NCBI GenBank assembly: GCA_963781785.1
Contig: CAWAHD010000004.1
Coordinates: 186,001-250,000 of the forward strand
From: CAWAHD01 sp963781785
GTDB lineage: Bacteria; Planctomycetota; Planctomycetia; Isosphaerales; Isosphaeraceae
Length of the DNA: 64,000 bases
Reading direction: 5' to 3'
Below the pieces are notes generated by a model. It saw only the letters and a program-made list of their open reading frames with translations, was not told the origin of the DNA and made no database searches. Below, piece after piece: positions 46,446 through 55,162 of this stretch. Position numbers and translations under genes: made by a program. Position 1 is the first letter of the stretch. Each line of letters starts with the position of its first letter.

Positions 46446-46650
46446 GGTTCGGCAATCCTTGAGGTGAATTGTGATCCGAAACGGGAGCGGTGTACACCGA
46501 ATACTGAACACTCACGCGCACTCGACATTGAAGGATTTGAGACAAAAGACCAGAATGCCGATGAAAACGAACGGGGCGTTCTTGCTGCGGCGGGTGGACC
46601 GCGCAGCTTCTCGGTGGTTTGACGGATCAAACAAGAGGGAGGAGACATCC

Positions 46651-48612
46651 ATGTGGGGTCCTCGGGGATCGGTGACTCTACTCGTGCTCGTCGGGCTTCT
46701 ATCGTCCTCGGTGATCGCGCAAACGGCCCGGAAGGAACCGCCCACGGCGAACGACGTGCTCGATATTCGACCGCACTTGTCGGACGTCGACTACGACACG
46801 CCGGTAGACGCCGCGGCCAGGAGCGCCTGCAAGATCGAGAATGTGGTCAATGGCCAGAATCGCAGCATCGGCATTGCGCTGCGCGATGGCCAGGGGAAAA
46901 TGCTTCGCCGATTCGTGATTGCTCACGGCGGCCACCGGATGGACCAGTGGAGCTATTACCAGGACGGATTCGAAGTTTACCGGGAAGACGACCTGGATGG
47001 GGACTTCAGCCTCGACGAGTGCCGGTGGCTGAACGCCGGTGGCACGCGGATCGCGGTCGTCGAGCGGGGAAAGATCAAGGGCTGGAAGCAGATCTCCGCG
47101 GAAGAGTCGTCGAAGGTGCTGGTGCATGCGCTGGCTGCCGGCGACCTTTCGCTGCTTGAGACGATTCTGGCGACTCCGGCGGAGCTTGCCCAAGCGGGCG
47201 TACCCAAGGACATCGTGGACCGGATCGCGACGGCCGCCCAGACCCGGGCCGAGTCGTTTGCCGCCTTGCGGAAACAACTGGTCGGCTGGAACAAGCAGAC
47301 GGTCTGGAACCGGTTCGACGGCACGTTCCCCCACGTGATTCCGGCAGACCCTGCCACCGGGCTCGCGAAGGACCTGACGTTGTATGAGAATGCCATGGTT
47401 GTGCCGGGAACCCCGGCCGCTCAGCAAAGCCCGGCCAAGCTCGCGTTCCTGCAGGTTACCGACATGATCCAGCTCGGCGCGACCTGGAAGTTCATCGAGT
47501 TGCCGCGCGCCATCGATCCGGAGAAACCGATCGTGGCAGTGGTCAGCGGGCTGCGCGGGCTGCTCTTCGACCGGGGAAACAACGTCGAGCCGCGCGACGA
47601 GGCGACCGAAGTCGCCCTCAAGGCGCTCGCCGAGTATGACACCAAAAACGCGCCACTCCTCCAGAGCGGCGACAAGGCGCAAATCGCCCGGTCCCACATC
47701 GGCCGGATCCAGCTTTTGCGAGACCTGGTCAAGGCGCTGCCGAAGAGCCCGGAGGAGCAACTGAACTACAACAAACAGGTCGTCGACAGTCTGATCGCTG
47801 CCTATCGCACCGGTCTGTACAGCCAGGGACGAAAGCCTTTGGAATCGATCGTGGCCAGCGGCGGCAAGCTGGGTTCATACGCGGCTTATAGCTTGATCGA
47901 CGCCGAGTTCGCCCTCAAGAATGACGAGCCGGGGGCCAACTTCCTGGCCAATCAGAAGAAATGGATGGCCGACCTTGACGAGTTCCTCAAGCAGTTCGCT
48001 GGCTCCGACGAGGCGTCGACGGTTTTGTTTCACCTCGCCAACGCCAATGAATTCAACGCCGAGGAGGAGAAGGCCCGCGAGCAATACGGCCAGCTCGTCA
48101 CCCGGTACGCGGCGACCGATGCCGGCAAGAAAGCTGCCGGGGCCCTGCGCCGGCTTGACCTGACCGGCAAGCCTCTGACGATCAGCGGACCCGGAACTCG
48201 GAACGACAAGGTCGATTCCGCTCAATATCGCGGCAAACCCGTGCTTGTCGTTTTCTGGGCAAGCTGGTCCGCACCGGTGAAGCAAGACTTGCCCGACCTG
48301 ATCAAAGTCTACGACAAGTACCACGCTCACGGCCTTCAGATCGTCGGCGTCAATCTCGACAACGACCGCGCCGAGCTTGACGCGTTCCTGAAGGATAATC
48401 CTGTCGTGTGGCCGCAGATCTACGAGCCCGGGGGCATGGACAGCCGCTTGGCCGTCGACTACGGAATCATTCTGATGCCGACCATGTTCCTGGTCGACGC
48501 CGAGGGAAAAGTCGTCAGTCGCAGCCTCAGGTCCGCGGCCCAGGTCGAGCGGCAGCTCGAAAAGATGGTCCCGGCCAAACAGCCGGGAGTCGCCCTCGAT
48601 CACCGTGATTGA
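46651..48612 (+). CDS. Secreted protein with a thioredoxin-like domain lacking the CxxC
   Basis: Start ATG 46651 with AGGGAGGAG upstream; signal peptide VTLLVLVGLLSSSVIAQ. Residues about 20-510 are a helical, TPR-like region (EKAREQYGQLVTRYAAT). The last 130 residues are a TlpA/peroxiredoxin-like fold: GKPVLVVFWASWSAPVKQDLP and GIILMPTMFLVDAEGKVV with the cis-proline. Where active members have CxxC this one has SWSAP, so it cannot be a normal disulfide oxidoreductase. Planctomycetes hold many such TlpA-domain proteins. Confidence 0.8.
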   Translation: MWGPRGSVTLLVLVGLLSSSVIAQTARKEPPTANDVLDIRPHLSDVDYDTPVDAAARSACKIENVVNGQNRSIGIALRDGQGKMLRRFVIAHGGHRMDQWSYYQDGFEVYREDDLDGDFSLDECRWLNAGGTRIAVVERGKIKGWKQISAEESSKVLVHALAAGDLSLLETILATPAELAQAGVPKDIVDRIATAAQTRAESFAALRKQLVGWNKQTVWNRFDGTFPHVIPADPATGLAKDLTLYENAMVVPGTPAAQQSPAKLAFLQVTDMIQLGATWKFIELPRAIDPEKPIVAVVSGLRGLLFDRGNNVEPRDEATEVALKALAEYDTKNAPLLQSGDKAQIARSHIGRIQLLRDLVKALPKSPEEQLNYNKQVVDSLIAAYRTGLYSQGRKPLESIVASGGKLGSYAAYSLIDAEFALKNDEPGANFLANQKKWMADLDEFLKQFAGSDEASTVLFHLANANEFNAEEEKAREQYGQLVTRYAATDAGKKAAGALRRLDLTGKPLTISGPGTRNDKVDSAQYRGKPVLVVFWASWSAPVKQDLPDLIKVYDKYHAHGLQIVGVNLDNDRAELDAFLKDNPVVWPQIYEPGGMDSRLAVDYGIILMPTMFLVDAEGKVVSRSLRSAAQVERQLEKMVPAKQPGVALDHRD

Positions 48613-48639
48613 CACGGAACAGGCCACGTTGCTGTGCAT

Positions 48640-48790
48640 TCCAAACTTCGCCCCGTCGGGGAGAGGTCGGCCGAAGGCCGGCTGAGGGGTCGGACCAGCC
48701 AAGGCTGACGCACAAACACCCCCTCACCCCAAGTCTCTCGCCGTTGGGGAGAGGGCGACGATTGGCTGCCACGTCGCCGCTGCGCGTGAG
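48640..48790. repeat. Palindromic intergenic repeats
   Basis: Two inverted-repeat motifs: CGCCCCGTCGGGGAGAGGTC with GGCCGAAGGCCGGC, then CCCTCACCCCAAGTCTCTCG paired with GTTGGGGAGAGGGCG. They lie between convergent genes and may act as terminators for both. The second type (CCTCACCCC...GGGGAGAGGG) is a widespread intergenic repeat in many high-GC genomes. Confidence 0.55.
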
Positions 48791-48798
48791 GCCGCGGT

Positions 48799-49386
48799 TT
48801 ATTCCTGTTCTCGCGTCATCGGTTTCATCGAATCCAGCCTGCGTCCCTGTGCCGACATCTCGACGAGCGCGTTCAGGCGCCTGACTCTCGTGTCTTCCTT
48901 CTTGGCACTGACGACCCACCAGCACGCCGTCCTTCGATATGACGGCGGCTGAGCCAAGAAGAAGGCCCACGCGGATTTGGTCTTTCTGAATATTTGCTCG
49001 TACGAGTCCGGAAGCGAGGCGGGCCTGTTCTCGTACGAGTAGATTCCGGACCGGTTCTCCTTTCGTGCACTGAACGCCTTGAGGCCCGCCGGTTGCATCA
49101 GTCCCTGCTTCGCAAGCTCTTGGGCCCGCTTCGCGTTCACCGCGCTCCAGACACTGGTGGGCTTGCGCGGGCTGAAGCGGATCATATAGGTAGCGTCATC
49201 GATGCGCTTCCGGACCCCATCGATCCAGCCGAAGCAAAGCGCTTGATCCACCGACTCCGGCCAGGTGATGCTCGGTATACCCGACGCCTTCTTGTAAAAG
49301 CCCACCCAGAGCTCTTGTGCCGTGGTGTGGTTGGCCTCGAGCCATTTCCGAAAACCCGCCGATGTTTTGAAGTGTCTGACCCGCAT
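48799..49386 (-). CDS. YdeI/OmpD-associated family protein
   Basis: The 195-residue protein starting MRVRHFKTSAGFRKWLEANHTTAQELWVGFYKK fits the YdeI-like (bacteriocin-protection) family: WPESVDQALCFGWIDGVRKRIDD and YMIRFSPRKPTSVWSAVNAKRAQEL are its signature blocks, and the C-terminal half has the OmdA-type repeat (AWAFFLAQPPSYRRTACWWVVSAKKEDTR). ATG 49410 is an alternative start. The role of the family is only loosely defined. Confidence 0.85.
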   Translation of the reverse strand: MRVRHFKTSAGFRKWLEANHTTAQELWVGFYKKASGIPSITWPESVDQALCFGWIDGVRKRIDDATYMIRFSPRKPTSVWSAVNAKRAQELAKQGLMQPAGLKAFSARKENRSGIYSYENRPASLPDSYEQIFRKTKSAWAFFLAQPPSYRRTACWWVVSAKKEDTRVRRLNALVEMSAQGRRLDSMKPMTREQE

Positions 49387-49496
49387 CAAAAGTCGACCTC
49401 CCCCGGGCATTGCTCTTGGAGTTCTTCGCAGATTATCCTGGCACCAGCTCAGCGCAATCAATCACCGTCCGTTTCGTTTCGAAAGGGTTCGCGTAC

Positions 49497-50366
49497 ATGC
49501 AGGTCCTGGCTTGTCTCAACGGCGAGATCATGCCTGTCGAGGAGGCACGTGTTTCGGTTTGGGATCGCGGTTTCCTGTTTGGCGACTCCGTCTACGAAGT
49601 TTTCCGGACGTACCGGGGACGGCGATGGCTCGAGTCCGAGCATCTGGCCCGGCTCCGGAGGAGTCTCAAGGAGCTCCTCTTTCCTCCTTGCGACCTGGAG
49701 CGGCTGACCGAGCGGATGGATCGCACGATCGCGGCGGGCCAGGTCCAGGAGGGCACGGTCTACGTGCAGATTACCCGTGGGGTTGCCCCGCGGTCGCACG
49801 CGTTTCCGGATCCGCCGGTGCCGCCCACCGAGCTGATCGTTGTTCGCCCCTACGATGACGAGTCAACCGCGCGATTGCGGGCGTCCGGAGCGCGTGCGAT
49901 TACCCACCCCGACCTGCGCTGGAAGCGCTGCGACATCAAGTCGGTCAACCTTCTGGCCAACGTGCTGGCAATCGAGGCCGCGCGGCGGGCTGGCTGCCAG
50001 GAGGCGATCCTGGTTGATTCGGCGGGATTTGTAACCGAGGCGACTCACTCTTCATTGCTCTGGGTCCGGCACGGCCGTCTCGAGGGAACGCCGGAGGGGC
50101 ACGGGATCCTGCCCGGGATGACCCGGCAATTCATTCTGCGCCTGCTAGAACCGTTCAAGATCCCGTTTCAGAGCTCGCAAGTCACCGTGCCTTCGTTGAC
50201 GGCGGCTGACGAGGTGATCCTGGTCGGGACGACGATCGAGGTCTTTCCCGTCACTCGGATCGACGACCAGGCGATCGGCTCGGGCCGGCCCGGGCCGGTT
50301 TGCCAGCAGCTTGGCGCGGCGTACAGCCGCGAGGTTGAGCGCTGGCTCGCAACTTTCCCGGTCTGA
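49497..50366 (+). CDS. dat: D-amino-acid aminotransferase (class IV PLP enzyme)
   Basis: The 289-residue protein starts MQVLACLNGEIMPVEEARVSVWDRGFLFGDSVYEVFRTY, the class IV aminotransferase opening. The PLP-lysine is in RWKRCDIKSVNLLANVLA, and the GFVTEATHSSLLWV and ILPGMTRQFIL motifs follow. The pattern DIKS.NLL.N fits D-alanine aminotransferase better than branched-chain aminotransferase. It would convert D-alanine and 2-oxoglutarate to D-glutamate and pyruvate, a supply route for peptidoglycan. Aminodeoxychorismate lyase is an alternative. Confidence 0.87.
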   Translation: MQVLACLNGEIMPVEEARVSVWDRGFLFGDSVYEVFRTYRGRRWLESEHLARLRRSLKELLFPPCDLERLTERMDRTIAAGQVQEGTVYVQITRGVAPRSHAFPDPPVPPTELIVVRPYDDESTARLRASGARAITHPDLRWKRCDIKSVNLLANVLAIEAARRAGCQEAILVDSAGFVTEATHSSLLWVRHGRLEGTPEGHGILPGMTRQFILRLLEPFKIPFQSSQVTVPSLTAADEVILVGTTIEVFPVTRIDDQAIGSGRPGPVCQQLGAAYSREVERWLATFPV

Positions 50367-50409
50367 CGGATCGGCTGCCTGGGCTTTGTCACCACCCGCT
50401 GGAGTGCAC

Positions 50410-51402
50410 ATGACGACAAGCGAAGAGAGCGACGATGCTTTCGCACGCCGGCTCCGCCGCGATCCACTCCCGGGCGCGGGGGTCCGGATCATCATGCTGA
50501 CCGATGAAGATGCCGGATCCGCGCGGTCTCTGATCGCTCCCGCGGTAGATTATCTCACCGACCAGGGCCGACCGGTCGAAGAGCGGATCGTCGAATCGGC
50601 CGAAGCTGCGGGCCTCGCAGGCTCCCTCGCCCGCGCTCTCGAGGGAGCAAGCTTACCGATCGTGCTCATCACGACCGCGCGAGAACCGTGGACCAAAGAC
50701 CATCTCGAGCCGCTCTTGACAGCGCTCGACGGGAGTGACCACGCCGTCGGCTCGCGACCGCTTGGCGCACGTGGCGAAACGACGGGCCGTCTGGGTGCCT
50801 TGATGCAGCGATGGGTGTTCGCTGTTCCAGTCGGGGACGTCCATTCACCGTGCCGGCTCCATCGGCTCGACAAGCTCGAAGCGATACCGCTTCAATCGCG
50901 GTCGTCGTTCCTGGACATCGAAATCCTGGCCAAAGCGACGTTTTTCGGCCATCTGATCGATCAAGTGGACGTGCCGCCCCTGGCAGGTCGCTCGTGGTTC
51001 GCGGGCTGGTTGTGGGACCTGAAGACGCTGCTTGGGCACCCGCAGTTCCAGCGAGTCTCAAGTCCAGCGAAAGAACCGCAATGCCAGGGCGAAGGTGCCG
51101 ATGGCCCAGGCGGCCAGGACCAGGAGCGAGAAGCTAACGTCCGGCAAGGTGTCTCCGCGGAGAATGACCTGTCGCAGCGCGGTGACCAACTGCGTGAGCG
51201 GCAGGATCGTGATCAGGGGCTGGAGAAAATCGGGGAATCGATTCGACATGAAGAAGACGCCGGAGAGCAGCCACATGGGCAGCATCACGAGGTTCATGAG
51301 GCCGCTGACGGTTTCGGTGGTCGTGGCTCGGCAGCCCACCAGAAGGCCGATGCCGGCGAAGGCGAGCCCGCCCAGGAGGTCGATGAAGAGCACGAGGGCT
51401 AG
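50410..51402 (+). CDS. Glycosyltransferase-like protein, with a C-terminal tail antisense to the next gene
   Basis: Start ATG 50410 (MTTSEESDDAFARRL). The body has a conserved block resembling planctomycete family 2 glycosyltransferase-like proteins: SDHAVGSRPLGARGETTGRL, FAVPVGDVHSPCRLHRLDKLE and SRSSFLDIEILAKATFFGHLIDQV. The frame should end near 51060. Instead it runs another 115 residues of low-complexity Q/E/G sequence antisense to the ABC permease gene. A missing base near the true stop is likely. Donor and acceptor unknown. Confidence 0.65.
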   Translation: MTTSEESDDAFARRLRRDPLPGAGVRIIMLTDEDAGSARSLIAPAVDYLTDQGRPVEERIVESAEAAGLAGSLARALEGASLPIVLITTAREPWTKDHLEPLLTALDGSDHAVGSRPLGARGETTGRLGALMQRWVFAVPVGDVHSPCRLHRLDKLEAIPLQSRSSFLDIEILAKATFFGHLIDQVDVPPLAGRSWFAGWLWDLKTLLGHPQFQRVSSPAKEPQCQGEGADGPGGQDQEREANVRQGVSAENDLSQRGDQLRERQDRDQGLEKIGESIRHEEDAGEQPHGQHHEVHEAADGFGGRGSAAHQKADAGEGEPAQEVDEEHEG

Positions 51403-52155
51403 GTTGCCGCGGATCGGCATCTGGAACATCAGCTTTCCCAGCAAGAGGAGCACCGTCAGGTCGGGCAGGATGAAAGTCAACCGGGCGCCCAGGAGCGCCA
51501 GCAGGAAATCTCGCCGCGGCATGGGTGTAGCCACGAACCGCTTGAGTAGCTTGGCGATCCGGAAGTTGACGACGAGAAAGCCGATCCCCCAGAGTCCGCC
51601 TCCCATCGCGTTCAAGCCGATCAGACCGGGAATCAGAAAGTCGATGTAGCGCGATCCGGGCTCGCTGACGTACGCGTCTTGAGTCAAGCAAGGGTCAGTG
51701 CGCCCGGCTGCCCGCTGCAGTACATCGTCGACGACCTGCCGCGCCGTATTGGCCTCGGGTCGGGTCGGGTCATAATGATAGACCCACGATTCCGGGCCGG
51801 ACGGCTCGATGACCAGGGGCGTTTCGCCGGTCTTGAGCCGCGTGATCGCTTCCTCGCGGCCGGCTTCGTAAATCTCGATGGAGGCGACATTCCTGCGGTG
51901 CTTGCCGGCTCGTGCCTCGCTCGTCAGTTCGGTGTTGTGGGCCTCGATCGCGGCCTTCAATCCCGCGGCGCCTTCGCTTTTGACCAGGTCGATATCAACG
52001 GGGCCGGGCGGGCGATTCTGAAAGGCGAGGCCAAGCGCGATCGCCATCAAGGTCGGAAACCCGTAAACCCAGAAGACCCGCGCCGGCTGCCGATAGAAGT
52101 CGCGCAGCCGGACCAGGTAAAGCTGGAACAGCGGAGAAGATTTGAACATGTCCAT
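51058..52155 (-). CDS. ABC-2 type transporter permease
   Basis: The 365-residue membrane protein has an N-terminal membrane anchor (ARVFWVYGFPTLMAIALGLAF), a large extracytoplasmic loop of about 120 residues, then five membrane segments (LWGIGFLVVNF, LLALLGARLTFILPDL, LVLFIDLLGGLAFAGIGLLV, LMNLVMLPMWLLSGVFF, FSLLVLAAWAIGTFALAL). Typical of DrrB/YhhJ-like exporters. It follows the ATPase gene after 57 bp on the same strand, so they are one exporter. Substrate unknown: an antibiotic, lipid or polymer are all possible. Confidence 0.9.
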   Translation of the reverse strand: MDMFKSSPLFQLYLVRLRDFYRQPARVFWVYGFPTLMAIALGLAFQNRPPGPVDIDLVKSEGAAGLKAAIEAHNTELTSEARAGKHRRNVASIEIYEAGREEAITRLKTGETPLVIEPSGPESWVYHYDPTRPEANTARQVVDDVLQRAAGRTDPCLTQDAYVSEPGSRYIDFLIPGLIGLNAMGGGLWGIGFLVVNFRIAKLLKRFVATPMPRRDFLLALLGARLTFILPDLTVLLLLGKLMFQMPIRGNLALVLFIDLLGGLAFAGIGLLVGCRATTTETVSGLMNLVMLPMWLLSGVFFMSNRFPDFLQPLITILPLTQLVTALRQVILRGDTLPDVSFSLLVLAAWAIGTFALALRFFRWT

Positions 52156-52212
52156 TGTCGTTGCAAAAGTTCCCGGGAACAGCTTGAGAGCCGCGGCAGG
52201 CGGCTTGATTGC

Positions 52213-53226
52213 TCACGCGCCTCGGCGGGACCGCCCCTTTCTACCTGTGGTGGTCTTCGATGCGCCGTCCTGGTCGTCATCATCGCGAAGGTGGCGCCCG
52301 GTCAGAGAGACGAAGACATCCTCCAGGCTCACGTGCCGGGTGGTCAGGCGAATCAACGTCCGCTGCTCTTTCTGGAGCGCGTCGAGCAGGGCAGGGATTG
52401 CCCGATGAGGCTGGGCGACGGTCAAGACAACGCCATCGGCCTCGAGCCGCGCTGCCAGCACGGAGTCCAGGCCGAGATAGAGTTCGGGTTGAGCGGCGGG
52501 CTCTCCGGCGGCGGCCTCGAGCGCGAACTCGATGATGTGGTCGCCCCCCAGACGGGCGATCAGCTCCCCGGGCGACCCCTGAGCGATGATCTTGCCGTGA
52601 TCGATGATCGCCACCCGGTCGCACAGGCGCTCGGCCTCGTCCATGTAGTGGGTGGTCAAGACGATGGTTCGGCCTCGGTCACGGAGGTCGCGGATCACGT
52701 CCCAGAGCTGCCGGCGCGATTGCGGATCCAGTCCGGTCGTCGGCTCGTCCAGGAACAGCACCTCGGGATCGCCGACCAGGGCCAGCGCGACGGCCAACCG
52801 CTGCCGCTGTCCGCCGGAGAGATGCTCGATGAACGAGCTCGACTTGCTTTCCAGTGCCACTCGAGCGATCACGTCCTCGGGATCGAAGCCGCTCTTGTAG
52901 AAGCTACGGAACAGCGCCACGATTTCGTAGACCGTCTCTTTCTCCGGGAATCGCGTCTCCTGAAGGGTGACGCCGATCCGCTCGCGGATCGCGATGGCGT
53001 CGGTGCGCCAGTTGAGACCCAGAACCGCGACCGCACCGGAGGTCGGCTGATTGAGGCCCTCGACAATCTCGACCGTCGTCGTCTTGCCCGCGCCGTTGGG
53101 ACCGAGAAGTCCGAAGCACTCTCCCTGCCTGATTTCCAGGTCGATTCCATTGACGGCATGGACCGCGCCGCTACGTCCTGCGTATTCCTTGCGCAGGTCC
53201 TTGACGACAATCGCCGGTTCTCCCAT
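52213..53226 (-). CDS. ABC transporter ATP-binding protein
   Basis: 337 residues. Walker A GPNGAGKTTT, signature LSGGQRQR, Walker B EVLFLDEPTTGLDPQSR, and the H-loop TTHYMDEAE are all present. The C-terminal extra domain (residues 230-320; LGLDSVLAARLEADG, EQRTLIRLTTRHVSLEDVFVSLTG) is the DUF4162-like extension typical of ABC-2 exporter ATPases, followed by a disordered basic tail. Powers the permease encoded downstream. Confidence 0.94.
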   Translation of the reverse strand: MGEPAIVVKDLRKEYAGRSGAVHAVNGIDLEIRQGECFGLLGPNGAGKTTTVEIVEGLNQPTSGAVAVLGLNWRTDAIAIRERIGVTLQETRFPEKETVYEIVALFRSFYKSGFDPEDVIARVALESKSSSFIEHLSGGQRQRLAVALALVGDPEVLFLDEPTTGLDPQSRRQLWDVIRDLRDRGRTIVLTTHYMDEAERLCDRVAIIDHGKIIAQGSPGELIARLGGDHIIEFALEAAAGEPAAQPELYLGLDSVLAARLEADGVVLTVAQPHRAIPALLDALQKEQRTLIRLTTRHVSLEDVFVSLTGRHLRDDDDQDGASKTTTGRKGRSRRGA

Positions 53227-53252
53227 GCCCGAAACGCCTCCCTCGCCCGCGG

Positions 53253-54539
53253 TCAGATCACGGTTCCGGGCCTCAGGACGGCCGCCTTGGGAATCACGAC
53301 CACCCCGTCGCGGATCACGTGTGTGGGATGGTCTTCGGATTCACTGATTCCTTTTTCATTGACGACCTTGACGTTTCTGCCGATGCGGGCGTTCTTGTCG
53401 ATGATGGCTCGCTCGATCACCGAGTTTGCACCCACGCCCAGGGGCGGCCGGCCGATCCGATCATCCTCGGCTCTGTCCTCCGCGGACTCGAGCACGTCGA
53501 TCCCCATGATGTAGGAGCTCTTGATCGTGACGTTCTCGCTGATGCGAGCCCGCACGCCGATCACGGAATCTTCGATGACCGAGCCGCGGCCGATCACCGT
53601 CCCGTCGCAAATCAGGCTGTTCTTCAGGGTCGCTCCGGCGATCCGAGAGCAAGGCAGGAACCGGGGCCGGGTAAAGATCGGCCCGGTCGACGATACGAAG
53701 TCAAACGGAGGGTTCTCTCCGGTGAGATCGATATTGGCCTGATGGAACGCCCCGATCGTTCCGATGTCTTCCCAGTAACCGTCGAAAAGGTGCGCCTGCA
53801 CCCGGTGATGGGCGATCGTCTGAGGCAAGAGCTCGTGCCCGAAATCGGTCGCGGCGCTCGACACGAGCAGGTCGACCAGAAGATTGCGGTTAAACAGGTA
53901 GATACCCATGCTGGCAAGGTACGGCCTGCCTGCCGCCTTCAATCCCAGCCGCTCCAGCCAGTGCGGATCGGTGCGAACCCGGCTTAGTTTCTCTTGTGTC
54001 TTTGGCTTTTCTTCAAAGTCCTGCACTCGCCCGCCGTCGTCGATCTTCATGATCCCGCATGACATCGCCTCCTGCTCTGCGACCGGAAGGGCCGCGATCG
54101 TGACGGCCGCCTTATTCTCACGGTGGGTGCGAATCATCTCCTGAAAATCCATCCGGTAGAGCTGATCGCCCGACAGGATCAAGACCAGGTCATAAGCTTT
54201 TTCGGAAAAGTAAGGGATGTTGCGGCGGACGGCGTCAGCCGTGCCTTGATACCAGCTCTCGTGCTCCATCGTCTGCTGCGCGGCCAGGATCTCGACAAAT
54301 CCCCCGTTGAAAGGATCAAACTTGTAGGTGTTGTAAATATGCCTGTGCAAGCTCACCGAATTGAACTGGGTCAGTACGAAGATCCGGTTCAACCCTGAAT
54401 GAATGCAATTGGACACGGGTATATCAATCAATCGATATTTACCCGCGATCGGGACGGCCGGTTTGCTGCGCGATTGAGTCAGCGGAAACAAGCGGGTTCC
54501 GCGACCGCCGCCCAGGATCAACGAGATGACCCGAGGCAT
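53253..54539 (-). CDS. glgC: Glucose-1-phosphate adenylyltransferase
   Basis: Start ATG 54539 with AAGGAG upstream; 428 residues. Nucleotidyltransferase motif LILGGGRGTRLFPLTQSRSK, the regulatory and substrate blocks RLIDIPVSNCIHSG, WYQGTADAVRRN, FEEKPK and ASMGIYLFN, then the left-handed beta-helix (IARISENVTIKSSYIMG, GVGANSVIERAIIDKNARIG) that mediates tetramer contacts. Makes ADP-glucose from ATP and glucose-1-phosphate for glycogen synthesis. glgA and glgB are not in the window. Confidence 0.95.
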   Translation of the reverse strand: MPRVISLILGGGRGTRLFPLTQSRSKPAVPIAGKYRLIDIPVSNCIHSGLNRIFVLTQFNSVSLHRHIYNTYKFDPFNGGFVEILAAQQTMEHESWYQGTADAVRRNIPYFSEKAYDLVLILSGDQLYRMDFQEMIRTHRENKAAVTIAALPVAEQEAMSCGIMKIDDGGRVQDFEEKPKTQEKLSRVRTDPHWLERLGLKAAGRPYLASMGIYLFNRNLLVDLLVSSAATDFGHELLPQTIAHHRVQAHLFDGYWEDIGTIGAFHQANIDLTGENPPFDFVSSTGPIFTRPRFLPCSRIAGATLKNSLICDGTVIGRGSVIEDSVIGVRARISENVTIKSSYIMGIDVLESAEDRAEDDRIGRPPLGVGANSVIERAIIDKNARIGRNVKVVNEKGISESEDHPTHVIRDGVVVIPKAAVLRPGTVI

Positions 54540-54718
54540 CACAGTGCTCCTTCGCCTTTGCGGGCGGATTGATGGCTGCTGGCGGCCGGTGCAAGCTCCT
54601 GCCCCGCGGGACCGGCCCTCGACGATCCGCCACCTCGCTCTATGGTACACGACGGCGCACCAAGGGGCGAGGTGATGGTGTTTCCACAGATTTGCCCGGG
54701 AACCAGCCGACCTTCGGT

Positions 54719-55042
54719 TCACCACCCTCGAACCATGTTCGATTCGATCACTTTTCGCGCGCCATCCAGGTCGGTCCCGGTCGACTGCATGTAGAGCCGC
54801 ATCGCATGCAGCTTATCGCCTTGGGCCTTCGACAGACAATCGCGAGCGATCGAGCACGGATCGCCGTGAACCTGAATGCCCAGGAGCTTCTTCGAGATCA
54901 CCCAGGCGTCGCGCGGGCGGTGAGCGACCCTGATGATGTCCTCGACAGGATAATTCGAGGCGGCGAACGCCCGCGCCGCTTCCTCGTCCGCAGCACAAGC
55001 AATCATGATATGTGACGTGGTCTCAACCTCGAACAGAGGCAT
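54719..55042 (-). CDS. Small hypothetical protein, possible planctomycete family
   Basis: This 107-residue soluble protein (MPLFEVETTSHIMIACAADEEAARAFAASNYP) has a strong AAAGGGGG site 5 bases before its ATG. A beta strand, an alpha-helix (EEAARAFAASN) and a second strand (EDIIRVAHRPRDAWVISKKLLG) suggest a small alpha/beta domain. No family was recognised. It is upstream of glgC on the same strand, 180 bp away. Confidence 0.65.
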   Translation of the reverse strand: MPLFEVETTSHIMIACAADEEAARAFAASNYPVEDIIRVAHRPRDAWVISKKLLGIQVHGDPCSIARDCLSKAQGDKLHAMRLYMQSTGTDLDGARKVIESNMVRGW

Positions 55043-55162
55043 GGCTGGCCCCCTTTCGGGAAAAGAAGATTTGCGGAACCTTCGTCGTTGGGGTTACTCC
55101 GATTTTATACACCTGGAATATCGCGAGAAAAAGAGGCACACCGCAAACGGACGATTTTCGAT

